A stretch of 64,000 nt of DNA from Nostoc sp. NMS7 (GTDB lineage Bacteria > Cyanobacteriota > Cyanobacteriia > Cyanobacteriales > Nostocaceae): positions 39,680 to 103,679 of the forward strand of contig NZ_JABXKJ010000185.1 of assembly GCF_017115085.1 (NCBI RefSeq), written 5' to 3'. Numbering within the stretch: the first letter of the stretch is position 1; the number at the start of each line of letters is the position of its first letter. Both the position numbers and the translations under genes were made by a program. Shown in pieces: positions 54,720 through 63,567 of this stretch. A model generated the notes under the pieces. The model ran no database searches, was not told the DNA's origin, and was given only the letters and a program-made list of their open reading frames with translations.

Positions 54720-55191
54720 TTTTCTTACCTTATCTAGAAATTTATGTCAAATAATGTGACAATTACTTTACAATCACGTTCGCGCAGCCTCGACCATGGG
54801 AGAAGTTTTGAGTGGCAAAAGCCACTGCTAGAACTTGTAACTGTCATTATGTTATGGATTAGTGGGAGTCGTGGCAATCTTCAGTCAGCGTTTGTTTAAA
54901 AAGCTTAGTTTTGCAGCTCATTGGTTGCCTATTTTGGAAAATTACTAAAATACCTGAGCAATAATTTACTCACTTTAGTATCATTGATGTTGTTTGCCTA
55001 TATTCTTAACTAACCCCTAAGCAATACAACCGCCGACTATAAACTACTTTTTGCAAAACTTTACCCCATTTAAACTTATAGGTAAAGATTATTTAGAAAA
55101 ACGTTCTTGTCGTTTTCTTATGTAGCATAGTTTAGTTTTCTTTTTGAAAGGGAGCTATGCAATGATAGCTTAGGCTAAAAATGGCGCTCTT
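54720..55191. other. Intergenic region upstream of the giant gene and CRP-like gene
   Basis: About 470 AT-rich bases that hold the promoter of the minus-strand giant gene. No coding frame or strong hairpin is visible. It ends at the MITE-like copy B. Confidence 0.4.
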
Positions 55192-55316
55192 GGGGACTGA
55201 CAAATAAAAAAATACTCAACTACTTCTTGTGGGGTGGGCATCTTGCCCGCTCATAGCCAAAGGCTCTCGTGTCGCCCACCCCACAAGATTGAATAATTTA
55301 TTTATTGGAAGTCCCT
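55192..55316. mobile_element. MITE-like element, copy B (partner at 7.3 kb)
   Basis: The left end GGGGACTGACAAATAAAAAA and right end TTTATTTATTGGAAGTCCCTT are inverted copies. The core TTGTGGGGTGGGCATCTTGC mirrors GTCGCCCACCCCACAAGATT. It shares ends, length and core layout with 7278-7402. It lies directly upstream of the CRP-family gene and contributes the TTG that would extend that gene's frame. Confidence 0.75.
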
Positions 55317-55358
55317 TGTTTGTTGTGTGTATATAGCAGCTTGAATAAAAATGTCGTA

Positions 55359-56060
55359 ATGGAAGACCGATATAGCTTGCAAGCACAGGCTAATCCCTGG
55401 ATGATCAACTCGGCTCCCTTTTTTCAAGGGTTGCCAGAAGCTGCTGTGGAATCAGCCCTGATCCATCTTGTCACCCGCACTCACCCAGCCAATCAGGTGA
55501 TTCTGCTGGAAAATGACTGGGGCGGTTCTGTGTATTTTATTCTGGACGGATGGGTAAAAATTCGCACCTACAATCTGGAAGGAAAAGAGGTAACGCTGAA
55601 TATTCTTGGCAAAGGGGAATTGTTTGGTGAAATGGCGGCGCTAGATGAAGTACCTCGATCTACAGATGTGATTACCTTAGCCGCAACAGTAATTGGGAGT
55701 ATGCCTGCTCAAGATTTTGTCAAGTTGCTTCAGATAGAACCCTTAGCGGGAGTTCGATTAGCGCAACTAATGGCGCGACGTTTGCGGCAAGTAAATCGGC
55801 GATTGCGGTTGCGGGAATCTGATAGCCAGTCACGGGTAGCAGATACGTTGCTATTTTTAGCAGAAGGACAGGGAAAAAAAGGGCAAACAGGAACCGAAAT
55901 ACCCAATTTACCTCATCGGGAATTGAGTAGTTTGAGCGGACTGGCGCGGGAAACCGTGACACGAGTGTTGACAAGGCTAGAAAAAAAAGGCTTGATTAAA
56001 CGGGATCAAGATACTGTTTGTATTCCCGATTTGTCAGCCTTGGAAAGAATGATCGTTTAA
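55359..56060 (+). CDS. CRP/FNR family transcriptional regulator
   Basis: The 233-residue regulator has an N-terminal cyclic-nucleotide-binding-like domain (FILDGWVKIRTYNLEGKEVT, GKGELFGEMAALDEVPRSTD) and a C-terminal winged helix-turn-helix (HRELSSLSGLARETVTRVLT). FGEMAALDEVPRS resembles the cAMP phosphate-binding cassette FGExAxLxxxPRS, so it may bind a cyclic nucleotide; I cannot say which one. The ATG at 55359 (MEDRYSLQAQ) is chosen because the TTG at 55305 lies in a MITE-like repeat. The next gene starts 13 bases after its stop, so they are probably an operon. Confidence 0.88.
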   Translation: MEDRYSLQAQANPWMINSAPFFQGLPEAAVESALIHLVTRTHPANQVILLENDWGGSVYFILDGWVKIRTYNLEGKEVTLNILGKGELFGEMAALDEVPRSTDVITLAATVIGSMPAQDFVKLLQIEPLAGVRLAQLMARRLRQVNRRLRLRESDSQSRVADTLLFLAEGQGKKGQTGTEIPNLPHRELSSLSGLARETVTRVLTRLEKKGLIKRDQDTVCIPDLSALERMIV

Positions 56061-56073
56061 GAACTTGTCAGAT

Positions 56074-56811
56074 ATGAGTATTTTAGATTCTCTGCCAGAT
56101 GAGCCGGAGAAAGATCCATCGCCTAAATCTCCAACTCCCCACAATCATTGGTTAGACAAAGAACAGCAGTTAATGCCTCCTCAAGTCAAGGCTGATGCAC
56201 CTTTGAGGATGGTAGAAACGGCATTTTTAGCGAGTACCGCTAGCTTGATTTGGTTTATTAATTTCTACTTTCCCTTGGGGCCAGTTTTGCGGATATTTTT
56301 TCCGGTACCGATCGCACTAGTTTATTTGCGTTGGGGCAAACGTGCGGCATGGATGGCGGCACTCACCTGCGGGTTACTGCTGACGGTACTGATGGGGCCG
56401 TCTCGCAGTTTACTGTTTGTCATGCCCTACGGGTTTATGGGCGTGCTTTTGGGGGCGGCGTGGTATCGTCGTGTTCCCTGGATTGTTTCTATTACCTTGG
56501 GTACGCTGTTGGGTACTTTGGGAGTCTTTTTTCAGCTGTGGTTGCTGTCTGTTTTGTCCGGTCAAGACCTGTGGATTTATGGAATTACCCAGGCAACTGA
56601 GATCCTTGAGTGGGTATTTTTTAACTTGAGTTTATTAGCGAGTCCCAGTGTGTTTTTGATTCAAGTGAGTGCGATCGCTTTAATTCTACTCAACAACTTT
56701 ATCTACCTTTTTGTAGTACACCTGGCAGCATGGTTCCTTTTCGACCGCTTGGGGAATCCCATTCCCCGTCCCCCACGCTGGGTACAAGTCCTTATGGATT
56801 ATGAAGGTTAG
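56074..56811 (+). CDS. DUF2232 integral membrane protein
   Basis: The 245-residue membrane protein has a polar Pro-rich N-terminus (about 50 residues) and then six or so membrane helices. Hydrophobic stretches are LRMVETAFLASTASLIWFIN, then PVPIALVYLRWGKRAAWMAA and MPYGFMGVLLGAAWYR. The pattern is of DUF2232, related to energy-coupling-factor S components. The ATG at 56074 (MSILDSLPDEPE) is preferred to the TTG at 56065. It lies in the same operon as the CRP-family gene upstream, 13 bases away. The substrate is unknown. Confidence 0.82.
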   Translation: MSILDSLPDEPEKDPSPKSPTPHNHWLDKEQQLMPPQVKADAPLRMVETAFLASTASLIWFINFYFPLGPVLRIFFPVPIALVYLRWGKRAAWMAALTCGLLLTVLMGPSRSLLFVMPYGFMGVLLGAAWYRRVPWIVSITLGTLLGTLGVFFQLWLLSVLSGQDLWIYGITQATEILEWVFFNLSLLASPSVFLIQVSAIALILLNNFIYLFVVHLAAWFLFDRLGNPIPRPPRWVQVLMDYEG

Positions 56812-56860
56812 TCATTAGTATTTCGTTAAATGATGAGTCCTAGCTAATCAGCAATGCCCC

Positions 56861-58063
56861 ATGCCCAATACTTCGGCTTCGCCCAGTAGAAGTGCCCAAA
56901 TTCGGATTTATACCCAAAAAGAACAGGGTGAAGAATGGCTACGACGGTATCGTGGTTATCTACCCATATTTGCTTGTGTTTTAGGATTTACTGAAACTGG
57001 TTTAATTCCAGGAATTTCAGCCGCTGGTCGCACCCCAGAGGATCGAAAATATACCGCTTGTGCCGATGCCGAGTTTTTGTATTACGGCGCAGAACATAAA
57101 GCCCAATATCCCCTACCACCATTAGCGGCTGGGGCTTCACCTGTGCTAATTTCTCGCGCTGTCTTTGAGTCGCTAAAAATACCAGTTCATTTGTTTAATG
57201 CTGGTTTACCCCAGCCTCCTGCTGTGCCAGTAATTGATTTGGGTGGCGCTGCCGCTAAGTGTTTAAGTGGAGGTGCTGCTATGGAAATCACAACGGTACA
57301 CCACTTGTTTAAACAAGGGCTACTTTGGGGAGAACGCCTTGCTGCCAATATCCAACAGGGGTATCTGATTCTCGGTGAGTGCGTCGTTGGAGGTACCACA
57401 ACAGCCCTGGCAATCTTAACTGGTTTAGGTATAGATGCTGCCGGAAAAGTTAACAGTAGCCACCCTGTTTGTAACCACGCGCAAAAGTGGGACTTAGTGC
57501 AAACGGGACTGGAGAAGATGATGGGGAGTAGGGAGCCGGGCGAGATAAACTTCCAATATCAAAGCCAAAATTCCGTTGATCCTTTACAACTCGTTGCCGG
57601 CGTGGGTGATCCGATGCAAGTGGTGGTAGCTGGAATGGCGATCGCAGCTAGTCGTAGTTGTGGTGTAATGCTGGCTGGTGGGACGCAAATGTTGGCGGTT
57701 TATGCACTGGTGAGTGCGATCGCTCAAGCTTACACTTTATCATGGCGACCAGAGGCAGTAGTTGTCGGTACAACTCGCTGGGTGGCAGAAGACCCCACTG
57801 GCGCTACAGTTGACTTAGCCCTCAGTTTAGGAAAAGGCAGCTTAACTCAGAGTGGAGGAACCCCTCCCCTATTAGCAACTCATCTGAGCTTTGCTGATTC
57901 TCGTTATCCCCAATTGAGAGCTTATGAGCAGGGCTTTGTCAAAGAAGGCATGGGTGCTGGAGCCGCTTGCATAGCCGCCCATCTTAGCCAAGATTGGCAG
58001 CAACACCAACTTTTGGCAGCCATTGAAGCCCAACTTCAACGGCTAAGTACAGCATTTGATTAA
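56861..58063 (+). CDS. CobT-like nicotinate-nucleotide-dimethylbenzimidazole phosphoribosyltransferase family protein
   Basis: The 400-residue protein resembles the TIGR00303-type CobT-like group found in cyanobacteria and archaea: TETGLIPGISAAGRTPEDRK, then VPVIDLGGAAAKCLSGGAAM and ECVVGGTTTALAILTGLGID. Its predicted role is lower-ligand activation in cobalamin synthesis. Substrate choice is not certain. The first 13 residues, MPNTSASPSRSAQ, are encoded in a dispersed repeat (ATGCCCAATACTTCGGCTTC) and look out of place. No other in-frame start codon is available between there and the conserved part. Confidence 0.82.
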   Translation: MPNTSASPSRSAQIRIYTQKEQGEEWLRRYRGYLPIFACVLGFTETGLIPGISAAGRTPEDRKYTACADAEFLYYGAEHKAQYPLPPLAAGASPVLISRAVFESLKIPVHLFNAGLPQPPAVPVIDLGGAAAKCLSGGAAMEITTVHHLFKQGLLWGERLAANIQQGYLILGECVVGGTTTALAILTGLGIDAAGKVNSSHPVCNHAQKWDLVQTGLEKMMGSREPGEINFQYQSQNSVDPLQLVAGVGDPMQVVVAGMAIAASRSCGVMLAGGTQMLAVYALVSAIAQAYTLSWRPEAVVVGTTRWVAEDPTGATVDLALSLGKGSLTQSGGTPPLLATHLSFADSRYPQLRAYEQGFVKEGMGAGAACIAAHLSQDWQQHQLLAAIEAQLQRLSTAFD

Positions 58064-58210
58064 GTTGTAGTAACATTGTGTGCCTACGTCTGCGCCCTTA
58101 CGCTGCGGATCGCGCCGCCCCTATGGGTTTAAATTTCAACCCTCAATTCACTACAATTATACGCAAAGCTTTACTTAGCCAAATAATCAAAAATCTCAAA
58201 TTTAAAATCA

Positions 58211-59389
58211 ATGGATCGACGGTCTTTTTTGCTAGGCACAAGCACATTGGCACTTTCACAACTGCTTTTTGGCTGTGGTGGAAAGAACCAGAGGCAACTA
58301 AAAGTACAGTTATTAAAAGGTTCTATACCTGGTCAGGTGGTGAATCAGTTCCACAAAGGTTTGCAGCAACAGGTGCAGTTAAAGTTTGCTCCAGTTGAGC
58401 AGATACAGGATTTATTTCAGCAATTACAAAATTGGCAGCAGAAACCAAAAGTCACCGATGAGCAGGAATGGACGCAGTTTATACCCTTTATACGTCGCTT
58501 TATACCCTTTATACAAGATCAAAAAACGGCTGAGGCAGACCTAGTGACATTGGGCGATTACTGGCTAAAAGCAGCTATTGAGCAGAAATTGATTCAACCA
58601 CTCCAAGAGGTAGAGGGAAACCAATTAAAGCAGTGGTCTGTTTTAGATGAAAGCTGGAAGAAATTAGTAACGCGGAACGACCAAGGTAACTTGGACACTC
58701 AAGGGAAGGTGTGGGGTGCGCCTTACCGTTGGGGTAGCACGGTAATTGTTTATAACCGTGACAAGTTGCGAAAATTGGGATGGACGCCCAAAGATTGGAG
58801 TGATTTATGGCGAGATGGAATGCAGCAGCACATTTCCCTACTTAATCAACCACGAGAAGTTATTGGTCTGGTCTTAAAGAAGCTAGGAAAATCTTACAAT
58901 ACAGAGAATCTTGACCAAGTACCTGACTTGGAAAAAGAATTACAGACATTAAACCAACAGGTGAAGTTTTACAGTTCCAATAACTACTTGCAACCTCTAA
59001 TTATGGGAGACACTTGGCTAGCCGTTGGTTGGTCAAGTGATGTGCTGCCAGTTCTGGGACGTTATCCACAACTTGCAGCAGTTATCCCCCAGTCAGGAAC
59101 AGCAATCTGGGCAGACTTGTGGGTACGTCCGGCAGGTATTACTACGAATACTTTATCAACTCAATGGATTGATTTTTGTTGGCAACGAAGCACAGCTAAA
59201 CAAATTTCGCTGCTGACCAAAAGTAATTCGCCAATTTCTAGAGATATTGTCGCTTCGGATATCGAAGAACCATTATGGAGCCTGTTGGAGAGCAATCGCC
59301 AAATTTTCAATAAAAGTGAATTTTTGCTTCCCTTACCCCCATCAGTAATAAAACAATACGAGTCTTTATTCGCCAAAATTAAGGTTTAA
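58211..59389 (+). CDS. Extracellular solute-binding lipoprotein (PotD/polyamine-type)
   Basis: This 392-residue ABC solute-binding protein has a twin-arginine-like start (MDRRSFLLGTSTLALSQLLF) and a lipobox LLFGC, so it is probably Tat-exported and lipidated. The core has VWGAPYRWGSTVIVYNRDKL, then GWTPKDWSDLWRDGM and ADLWVRPAGITTNTLSTQW, like polyamine/iron-type binding proteins. No transporter genes are next to it, so its partner is unknown. Residues 90-103 show a duplicated heptad (FIPFIRR FIPFIQD) from a 21-base tandem duplication. Confidence 0.85.
   Translation: MDRRSFLLGTSTLALSQLLFGCGGKNQRQLKVQLLKGSIPGQVVNQFHKGLQQQVQLKFAPVEQIQDLFQQLQNWQQKPKVTDEQEWTQFIPFIRRFIPFIQDQKTAEADLVTLGDYWLKAAIEQKLIQPLQEVEGNQLKQWSVLDESWKKLVTRNDQGNLDTQGKVWGAPYRWGSTVIVYNRDKLRKLGWTPKDWSDLWRDGMQQHISLLNQPREVIGLVLKKLGKSYNTENLDQVPDLEKELQTLNQQVKFYSSNNYLQPLIMGDTWLAVGWSSDVLPVLGRYPQLAAVIPQSGTAIWADLWVRPAGITTNTLSTQWIDFCWQRSTAKQISLLTKSNSPISRDIVASDIEEPLWSLLESNRQIFNKSEFLLPLPPSVIKQYESLFAKIKV
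58478..58519 (+). repeat. 21-nt tandem duplication inside the solute-binding gene
   Basis: TTTATACCCTTTATAC is repeated at 58478 and 58499 with different last five bases, giving the heptads FIPFIRR and FIPFIQD. It is an in-frame expansion. Confidence 0.8.
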
Positions 59390-59466
59390 TTGGGCATTGA
59401 GCAAAACAGTTGCTCTTTTCCGAGTTTCCAGTCCTGAGTAAACAAGTAAGACTCCCCACTCCCAAA

Positions 59467-61509
59467 TCAACTGGCTGAAATTTCCAGAGGTAGTTTTAAT
59501 ACATTGGCAACCATAGCAATCAATTTAGTGGGGTCAATTGGCTTAGATAAATGCTGCTGAAACCCTGCTCTTAGGGCTTCTAGGCGGTCTTCCTCTCGCG
59601 TGTATGCTGTTAAAGCGATCGCTGGGATACGTCCGCCTTTTTCTGGTTCCAAAGACCGCAGTTTCCGAATCAGCGTATAACCATCTTGCTCTGACATGCC
59701 GATGTCGCTAATTAGGATATCTAGTTTTGCTTGTTCAACTACTGCTAGCGCTTCATCAACTGATGCTACCGCAGTGGCGATCGCTCCATACTCCTCAAAC
59801 ATAAAACTGAGAAAGTTACGGGTATCTGCTTCATCATCTACAACTAAAACTCTTAATCCTGCAAGGGGTGTCGATGGCACAGGGGAAGAAATCTGTCCTG
59901 CTTCTCCATTCCACCTGCTACCCCGATTGTCTTGTAGCAGTGGCAGTCTGACAGTAAAGGTTGCTCCTTGTCCAGTGCCTAAACTTTGGGCAAAAATTGT
60001 ACCTTTGTGCAGTTCCACTAGATGACGGACGATCGCTAACCCTAGTCCTAGTCCATTGTGCGATCGCGTTGTGGTGCTGTCTGCTTGCCGGAAACGCTCA
60101 AATACTTTAGGTAAAAACTCGGAACTGATGCCAATGCCCGTATCAATAACTTGAATTTGGGCGTATCTGTGAGTTGTTTGTTGTCCTTCACCACAGACTA
60201 CTGACAGATTCACTTCTACCTTGCCACCTTTGGGGGTAAACTTAATCGCATTAGTTAGTAAGTTCCAGACAACTTGCTGTAAACGGGCTGGATCGCCATA
60301 AACTGACCCTACCGAAGTATCCAGGACAGTATTTAACTTAATATCTTTTGCTTCTGCTAGGGGACGCACTGCTTCTAAGGCTGCCTCCATGACTGTGATC
60401 AGATTCACAGCAGCTACATTTAACCGCAACTGACCCCGGATAATTCGGGATACATCTAAGATATCCTCAATTAGTTGCATCTGAGATATCGCATTGCGTT
60501 CGATTGCTTCCAAGGCGCGGGCAGTGGCTTTATCATCAAGTTTCTTAGAGCGGAGGATTTTTGACCAGCCCAGCATTGAGGTTAGGGGTGTGCGGAGTTC
60601 GTGGGAGAGAACGGCGAGAAACTCATCTTTCATCCGATTTGCTGCTTCTGCTTCGGCCCTTGCCGTCTGTTCTCGAATCACTTGAGCGCGGACATCTTCT
60701 GCTTGTTTGCGTTCAGTAATATCTTCGAGAGTGCCGACATATCCCAGCAATTCTCCTTGACCGGAAAGCATTGGTGATGAGCGAACCTGAACCCAACGGA
60801 TGCTACCGTCAGCAGTTTGAAAGCGAAACTCTTCGGAGTAGTCACGACTTTGACGAATGTAGTTAGACCAACTGCTAACTGCTCGTTCTCGATCTTCTGG
60901 ATGAACTGATTCTAGCCATCTTTTTTCTAAACTCTCTGCCGCTTGCAAACCACAAATTGCCTGATAGCGGGGATTCGTATACCTACATCCTCCTTCAGTA
61001 TCAATTTCAAAAATGCCAACGGGTGAACAAGTACTCAGCGATCGCAATCGTTCTTCACTTTGCCTGAGCTCTGCATTCACGGCTACCAGTTGCGCGGCTT
61101 GTTGCTTGACGGCTTCTGTTTTCTTAAATAGTTCTACGAATACTGTGACTTTAGAAGTCAAAATATTCGGGTCTAATGGTTTGAGCAAATAATCAACTGC
61201 ACCCAAGGCATAGCCTTTAAACAGCATTTGGTCGCTGGTGCTAAAGGCGGTGAGAAAGATAATTGGAGTGTGACGCGATCGCCCCCGATTGCGAATCAAC
61301 GTAGCAGTTTCAAAGCCATCCATCCCTGGCATTTGCACATCCAGCAAAATCACCGCAAAGTCTTGATTTAGCAGACACCTCAAAGCTTCTTCCCCAGAAG
61401 TAGCTCTCACCAGATTCTCCCCTAGTTTTTCTAGGATTGCTTCTAGTGCTAGCAAATTTTCTAGTTTATCATCCACTAGGAGGATGTTTACTTTCGGTTC
61501 CATCTGCAT
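59467..61509 (-). CDS. Hybrid histidine kinase REC-PAS-HisKA-HATPase-REC
   Basis: The 680-residue hybrid kinase has REC1 (residues about 8-125, Asp in VILLDVQMPG), a coiled linker and PAS/PAC (about 155-280, GYVGTLEDITERKQAE). HisKA follows with His in VLSHELRTPLTSML, then the ATPase (NLLTNAIKFT, DTGIGISSEF, GLGLGLAIVRHL) and REC2 at the C-terminus (DILISDIGMSEQDGY). The starting methionine has GGA at good spacing. It lies three bases after the CheB-like gene, so they form an operon. It probably senses an internal signal; the target is unknown. Confidence 0.93.
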   Translation of the reverse strand: MQMEPKVNILLVDDKLENLLALEAILEKLGENLVRATSGEEALRCLLNQDFAVILLDVQMPGMDGFETATLIRNRGRSRHTPIIFLTAFSTSDQMLFKGYALGAVDYLLKPLDPNILTSKVTVFVELFKKTEAVKQQAAQLVAVNAELRQSEERLRSLSTCSPVGIFEIDTEGGCRYTNPRYQAICGLQAAESLEKRWLESVHPEDRERAVSSWSNYIRQSRDYSEEFRFQTADGSIRWVQVRSSPMLSGQGELLGYVGTLEDITERKQAEDVRAQVIREQTARAEAEAANRMKDEFLAVLSHELRTPLTSMLGWSKILRSKKLDDKATARALEAIERNAISQMQLIEDILDVSRIIRGQLRLNVAAVNLITVMEAALEAVRPLAEAKDIKLNTVLDTSVGSVYGDPARLQQVVWNLLTNAIKFTPKGGKVEVNLSVVCGEGQQTTHRYAQIQVIDTGIGISSEFLPKVFERFRQADSTTTRSHNGLGLGLAIVRHLVELHKGTIFAQSLGTGQGATFTVRLPLLQDNRGSRWNGEAGQISSPVPSTPLAGLRVLVVDDEADTRNFLSFMFEEYGAIATAVASVDEALAVVEQAKLDILISDIGMSEQDGYTLIRKLRSLEPEKGGRIPAIALTAYTREEDRLEALRAGFQQHLSKPIDPTKLIAMVANVLKLPLEISAS

Positions 61510-61512
61510 GGT

Positions 61513-62085
61513 TTATTTCCGTGATGAGTGACAAAGCTTGACCATTTGGGAAGCAATGTTTGAGAGTGTCAAAATCCAGTCTACTGCAACAGCAGAAATT
61601 GCTGCCTCTGGCATAACATTGCACTCAGATGTGGCAGGTTCTTGGACAATAGTCAATCCTCCCCGTGCTTTTATTTTCTTCAGACCTTGCATACCATCTT
61701 GATTTGCCCCTGTCAATATTACACCAATAACTTGCTCAGTGTAGACATCGGCTGCTGACTCAAACAGCACATCGATAGATGGTCTGGCATAGGAAACAGG
61801 CTGATCAGTCGAAAGAGCAAAGTGATCTAGTTCAACTAGTAAGTGATAATCTGCTGGAGCTAGGTAGATATGTCCTGATAGTATTTCGTCTTTGTCTTCC
61901 ACTTCTCGAATCGGCAACAAACTGGATTCTTGTAATAACTCCTGGAGTGTGTTATTAGACTCCTTGTGACGGTGTTGTACGATTGCGATCGGCACTAAAA
62001 AGTCTGCTGGTAAGTTCCCCAGGATAATTTTTAATGCTGATAATCCGCCCAAAGAAGTACCAATCACCACAATTTTAAACGACAC
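61513..62085 (-). CDS. CheB-type methylesterase domain protein
   Basis: The 190-residue protein has the CheB catalytic triad: Ser in VIGTSLGGLSAL, His in IVQHRHKESNNT and Asp in LTGANQDGMQGL. CheB enzymes remove methyl groups from receptor glutamates. This protein has no receiver domain, so control must come from a partner, and the hybrid kinase encoded three bases downstream is the likely one. Such CheB-HK pairs, often with CheR, occur in cyanobacteria in sensory units not tied to flagella. CheR is not seen. Confidence 0.9.
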   Translation of the reverse strand: MSFKIVVIGTSLGGLSALKIILGNLPADFLVPIAIVQHRHKESNNTLQELLQESSLLPIREVEDKDEILSGHIYLAPADYHLLVELDHFALSTDQPVSYARPSIDVLFESAADVYTEQVIGVILTGANQDGMQGLKKIKARGGLTIVQEPATSECNVMPEAAISAVAVDWILTLSNIASQMVKLCHSSRK

Positions 62086-63066
62086 TTGTTTAGTTCTCCC
62101 ACCTGTAGAATGTGGGTTTCAATCTTAGAGGATGTTTTAAAAGTATTGGCCGAATATAATTTGTCACTACACAAAACTTAGTTAAACTCCGTAGAATAAG
62201 AGAAAATCAAGAGTTTTTAACCCATGCAGGCGGTCACTGAGCTTGCTTGCCCTGAGCCCTTCGCGCACCGTCTCGTAGAGAAGGGTCGAAGTGTGGGTTT
62301 TGTATTTCGACTGCGCTCAACACAAGTCTGTATAGCCGCGATTTTTAATCGCCCGGTCTAGAGACTTTCCAAACATCCTTTTAGTATGACTTAATGGCTG
62401 ATAAAATCCTTTCAGCATTCTCCATCACCACAGCTACTAACTTACCTTGATTCGCTTTTATACCAACTACTCAAAATTATATATTTTTGTCATTTGGATC
62501 ACAATTCAATATTTTATCATTGTAAAGTACTTGGCATTAAAATATTATATTTAGGCTTTTTAAAATATTTATTAATGCCAGAATCGATACATTGTGAAAA
62601 TATTTTTTTGCTAAATAACTTACTTTTAAAAGTTTAATTTTTATTGCTTTGACAATTCATAAAAATTTACTTAAGCTAAAAGATAGGTTAAGCAAATCAA
62701 CAAAGGACAGCGATTTAGTTTAGCTACATCAAAAATTGCTGTTACAGACTATTGACATGAGAAAATTAATCGCAACCGAAGTTATTCAATCTAGGCAAGC
62801 TTACTATATTTGTCTACAAAAAGCTAAGACATAATTAAGCATATTGCACGGCGCAGATATTGAACAGATTCTGGTCAATTATGGATGGATACTTGTGGTG
62901 AGGTTAGTGAGTATCCATAAATCATTAAAGTTTCACTAACGATTTTAGATTTGCGACTTTGAATTTTGGATTAGGGTCTTCTGGTTTATATCTCGTCAGG
63001 GACGGAATAAATCTAAAATCCAAGATTGATTGACCAAAGTGCGGTAGATATGTCCAGGAGAATACA
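62086..63066. repeat. Long intergenic region with dispersed repeats
   Basis: Almost 1 kb. At 62248-62325 CCCTGAGCCCTTCGCGCACC is followed by GTCTCGTAGAGAAGGGTCGA and TTTCGACTGCGCTCAACACA, a composite of two repeat families. The rest (62400-62900) is very AT-rich with no coding frame. 62940-63020 holds reversed copies of ATTTTAGATT and ATCTAAAATC. AGGAG near 63056 serves the next gene. No RNA gene was identified. Confidence 0.6.
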
Positions 63067-63567
63067 ATGCTTGAGTATTTTACATCTTTGAACGACCACA
63101 ATTTACCCTATCCAGATACGATTCATCCCATCCTTGTCCACTTCGTAATTGCGATGGTATTGTTTTCTTTTTTCTGCGATGTAGTTGGCTATTTTACTGG
63201 TAAAGCCAGTCTTTTTGAGGTGAGTTGGTGGAATATGTTAGTTGCCACGATCGCTATCTTCGCCGCGATCATTTTTGGTCAGTTTGAAGCGGGTTTAGCA
63301 CAGCCTTACACCCTAGCTAAATCGGCGCTGAATTTGCATACGCTGATTGGTTGGTCGCTTTCGGGAATCATCACCGCAATTACAGCTTGGCGTTATGTAA
63401 TTCGTAGCCGCAACCCGCAAAAAGTACCAATTTATTATTTGGGAGCCGGACTAGTTTTAATCCTGATAGTTGGCTTGCAGGTATATCTCGGAGATCAACT
63501 TGTTTGGGTATATGGATTGCATACAGTGCCAGTTGTAGAAGCACTAAAGGATGGTGTGTTGCGATGA
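63067..63567 (+). CDS. DUF2231 membrane protein
   Basis: The 166-residue protein has four membrane segments and the DUF2231 signature TIHPILVHFVIAMVLFSFFC near residue 20, with HTLIGWSLSGIITAITAW and VGLQVYLGDQLVWVYG later. The conserved His residues suggest heme or metal binding, but no function is established that I know of. AGGAG lies seven bases before the ATG. Its stop overlaps the start of the next gene as ATGA, so the two are translationally coupled and may form a heteromer. Confidence 0.85.
   Translation: MLEYFTSLNDHNLPYPDTIHPILVHFVIAMVLFSFFCDVVGYFTGKASLFEVSWWNMLVATIAIFAAIIFGQFEAGLAQPYTLAKSALNLHTLIGWSLSGIITAITAWRYVIRSRNPQKVPIYYLGAGLVLILIVGLQVYLGDQLVWVYGLHTVPVVEALKDGVLR

Noticed and set aside
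58078..58398. 106-codon frame overlapping the solute-binding gene
   Set aside because: It is out of frame with the recognisable lipoprotein and starts in low-quality sequence.
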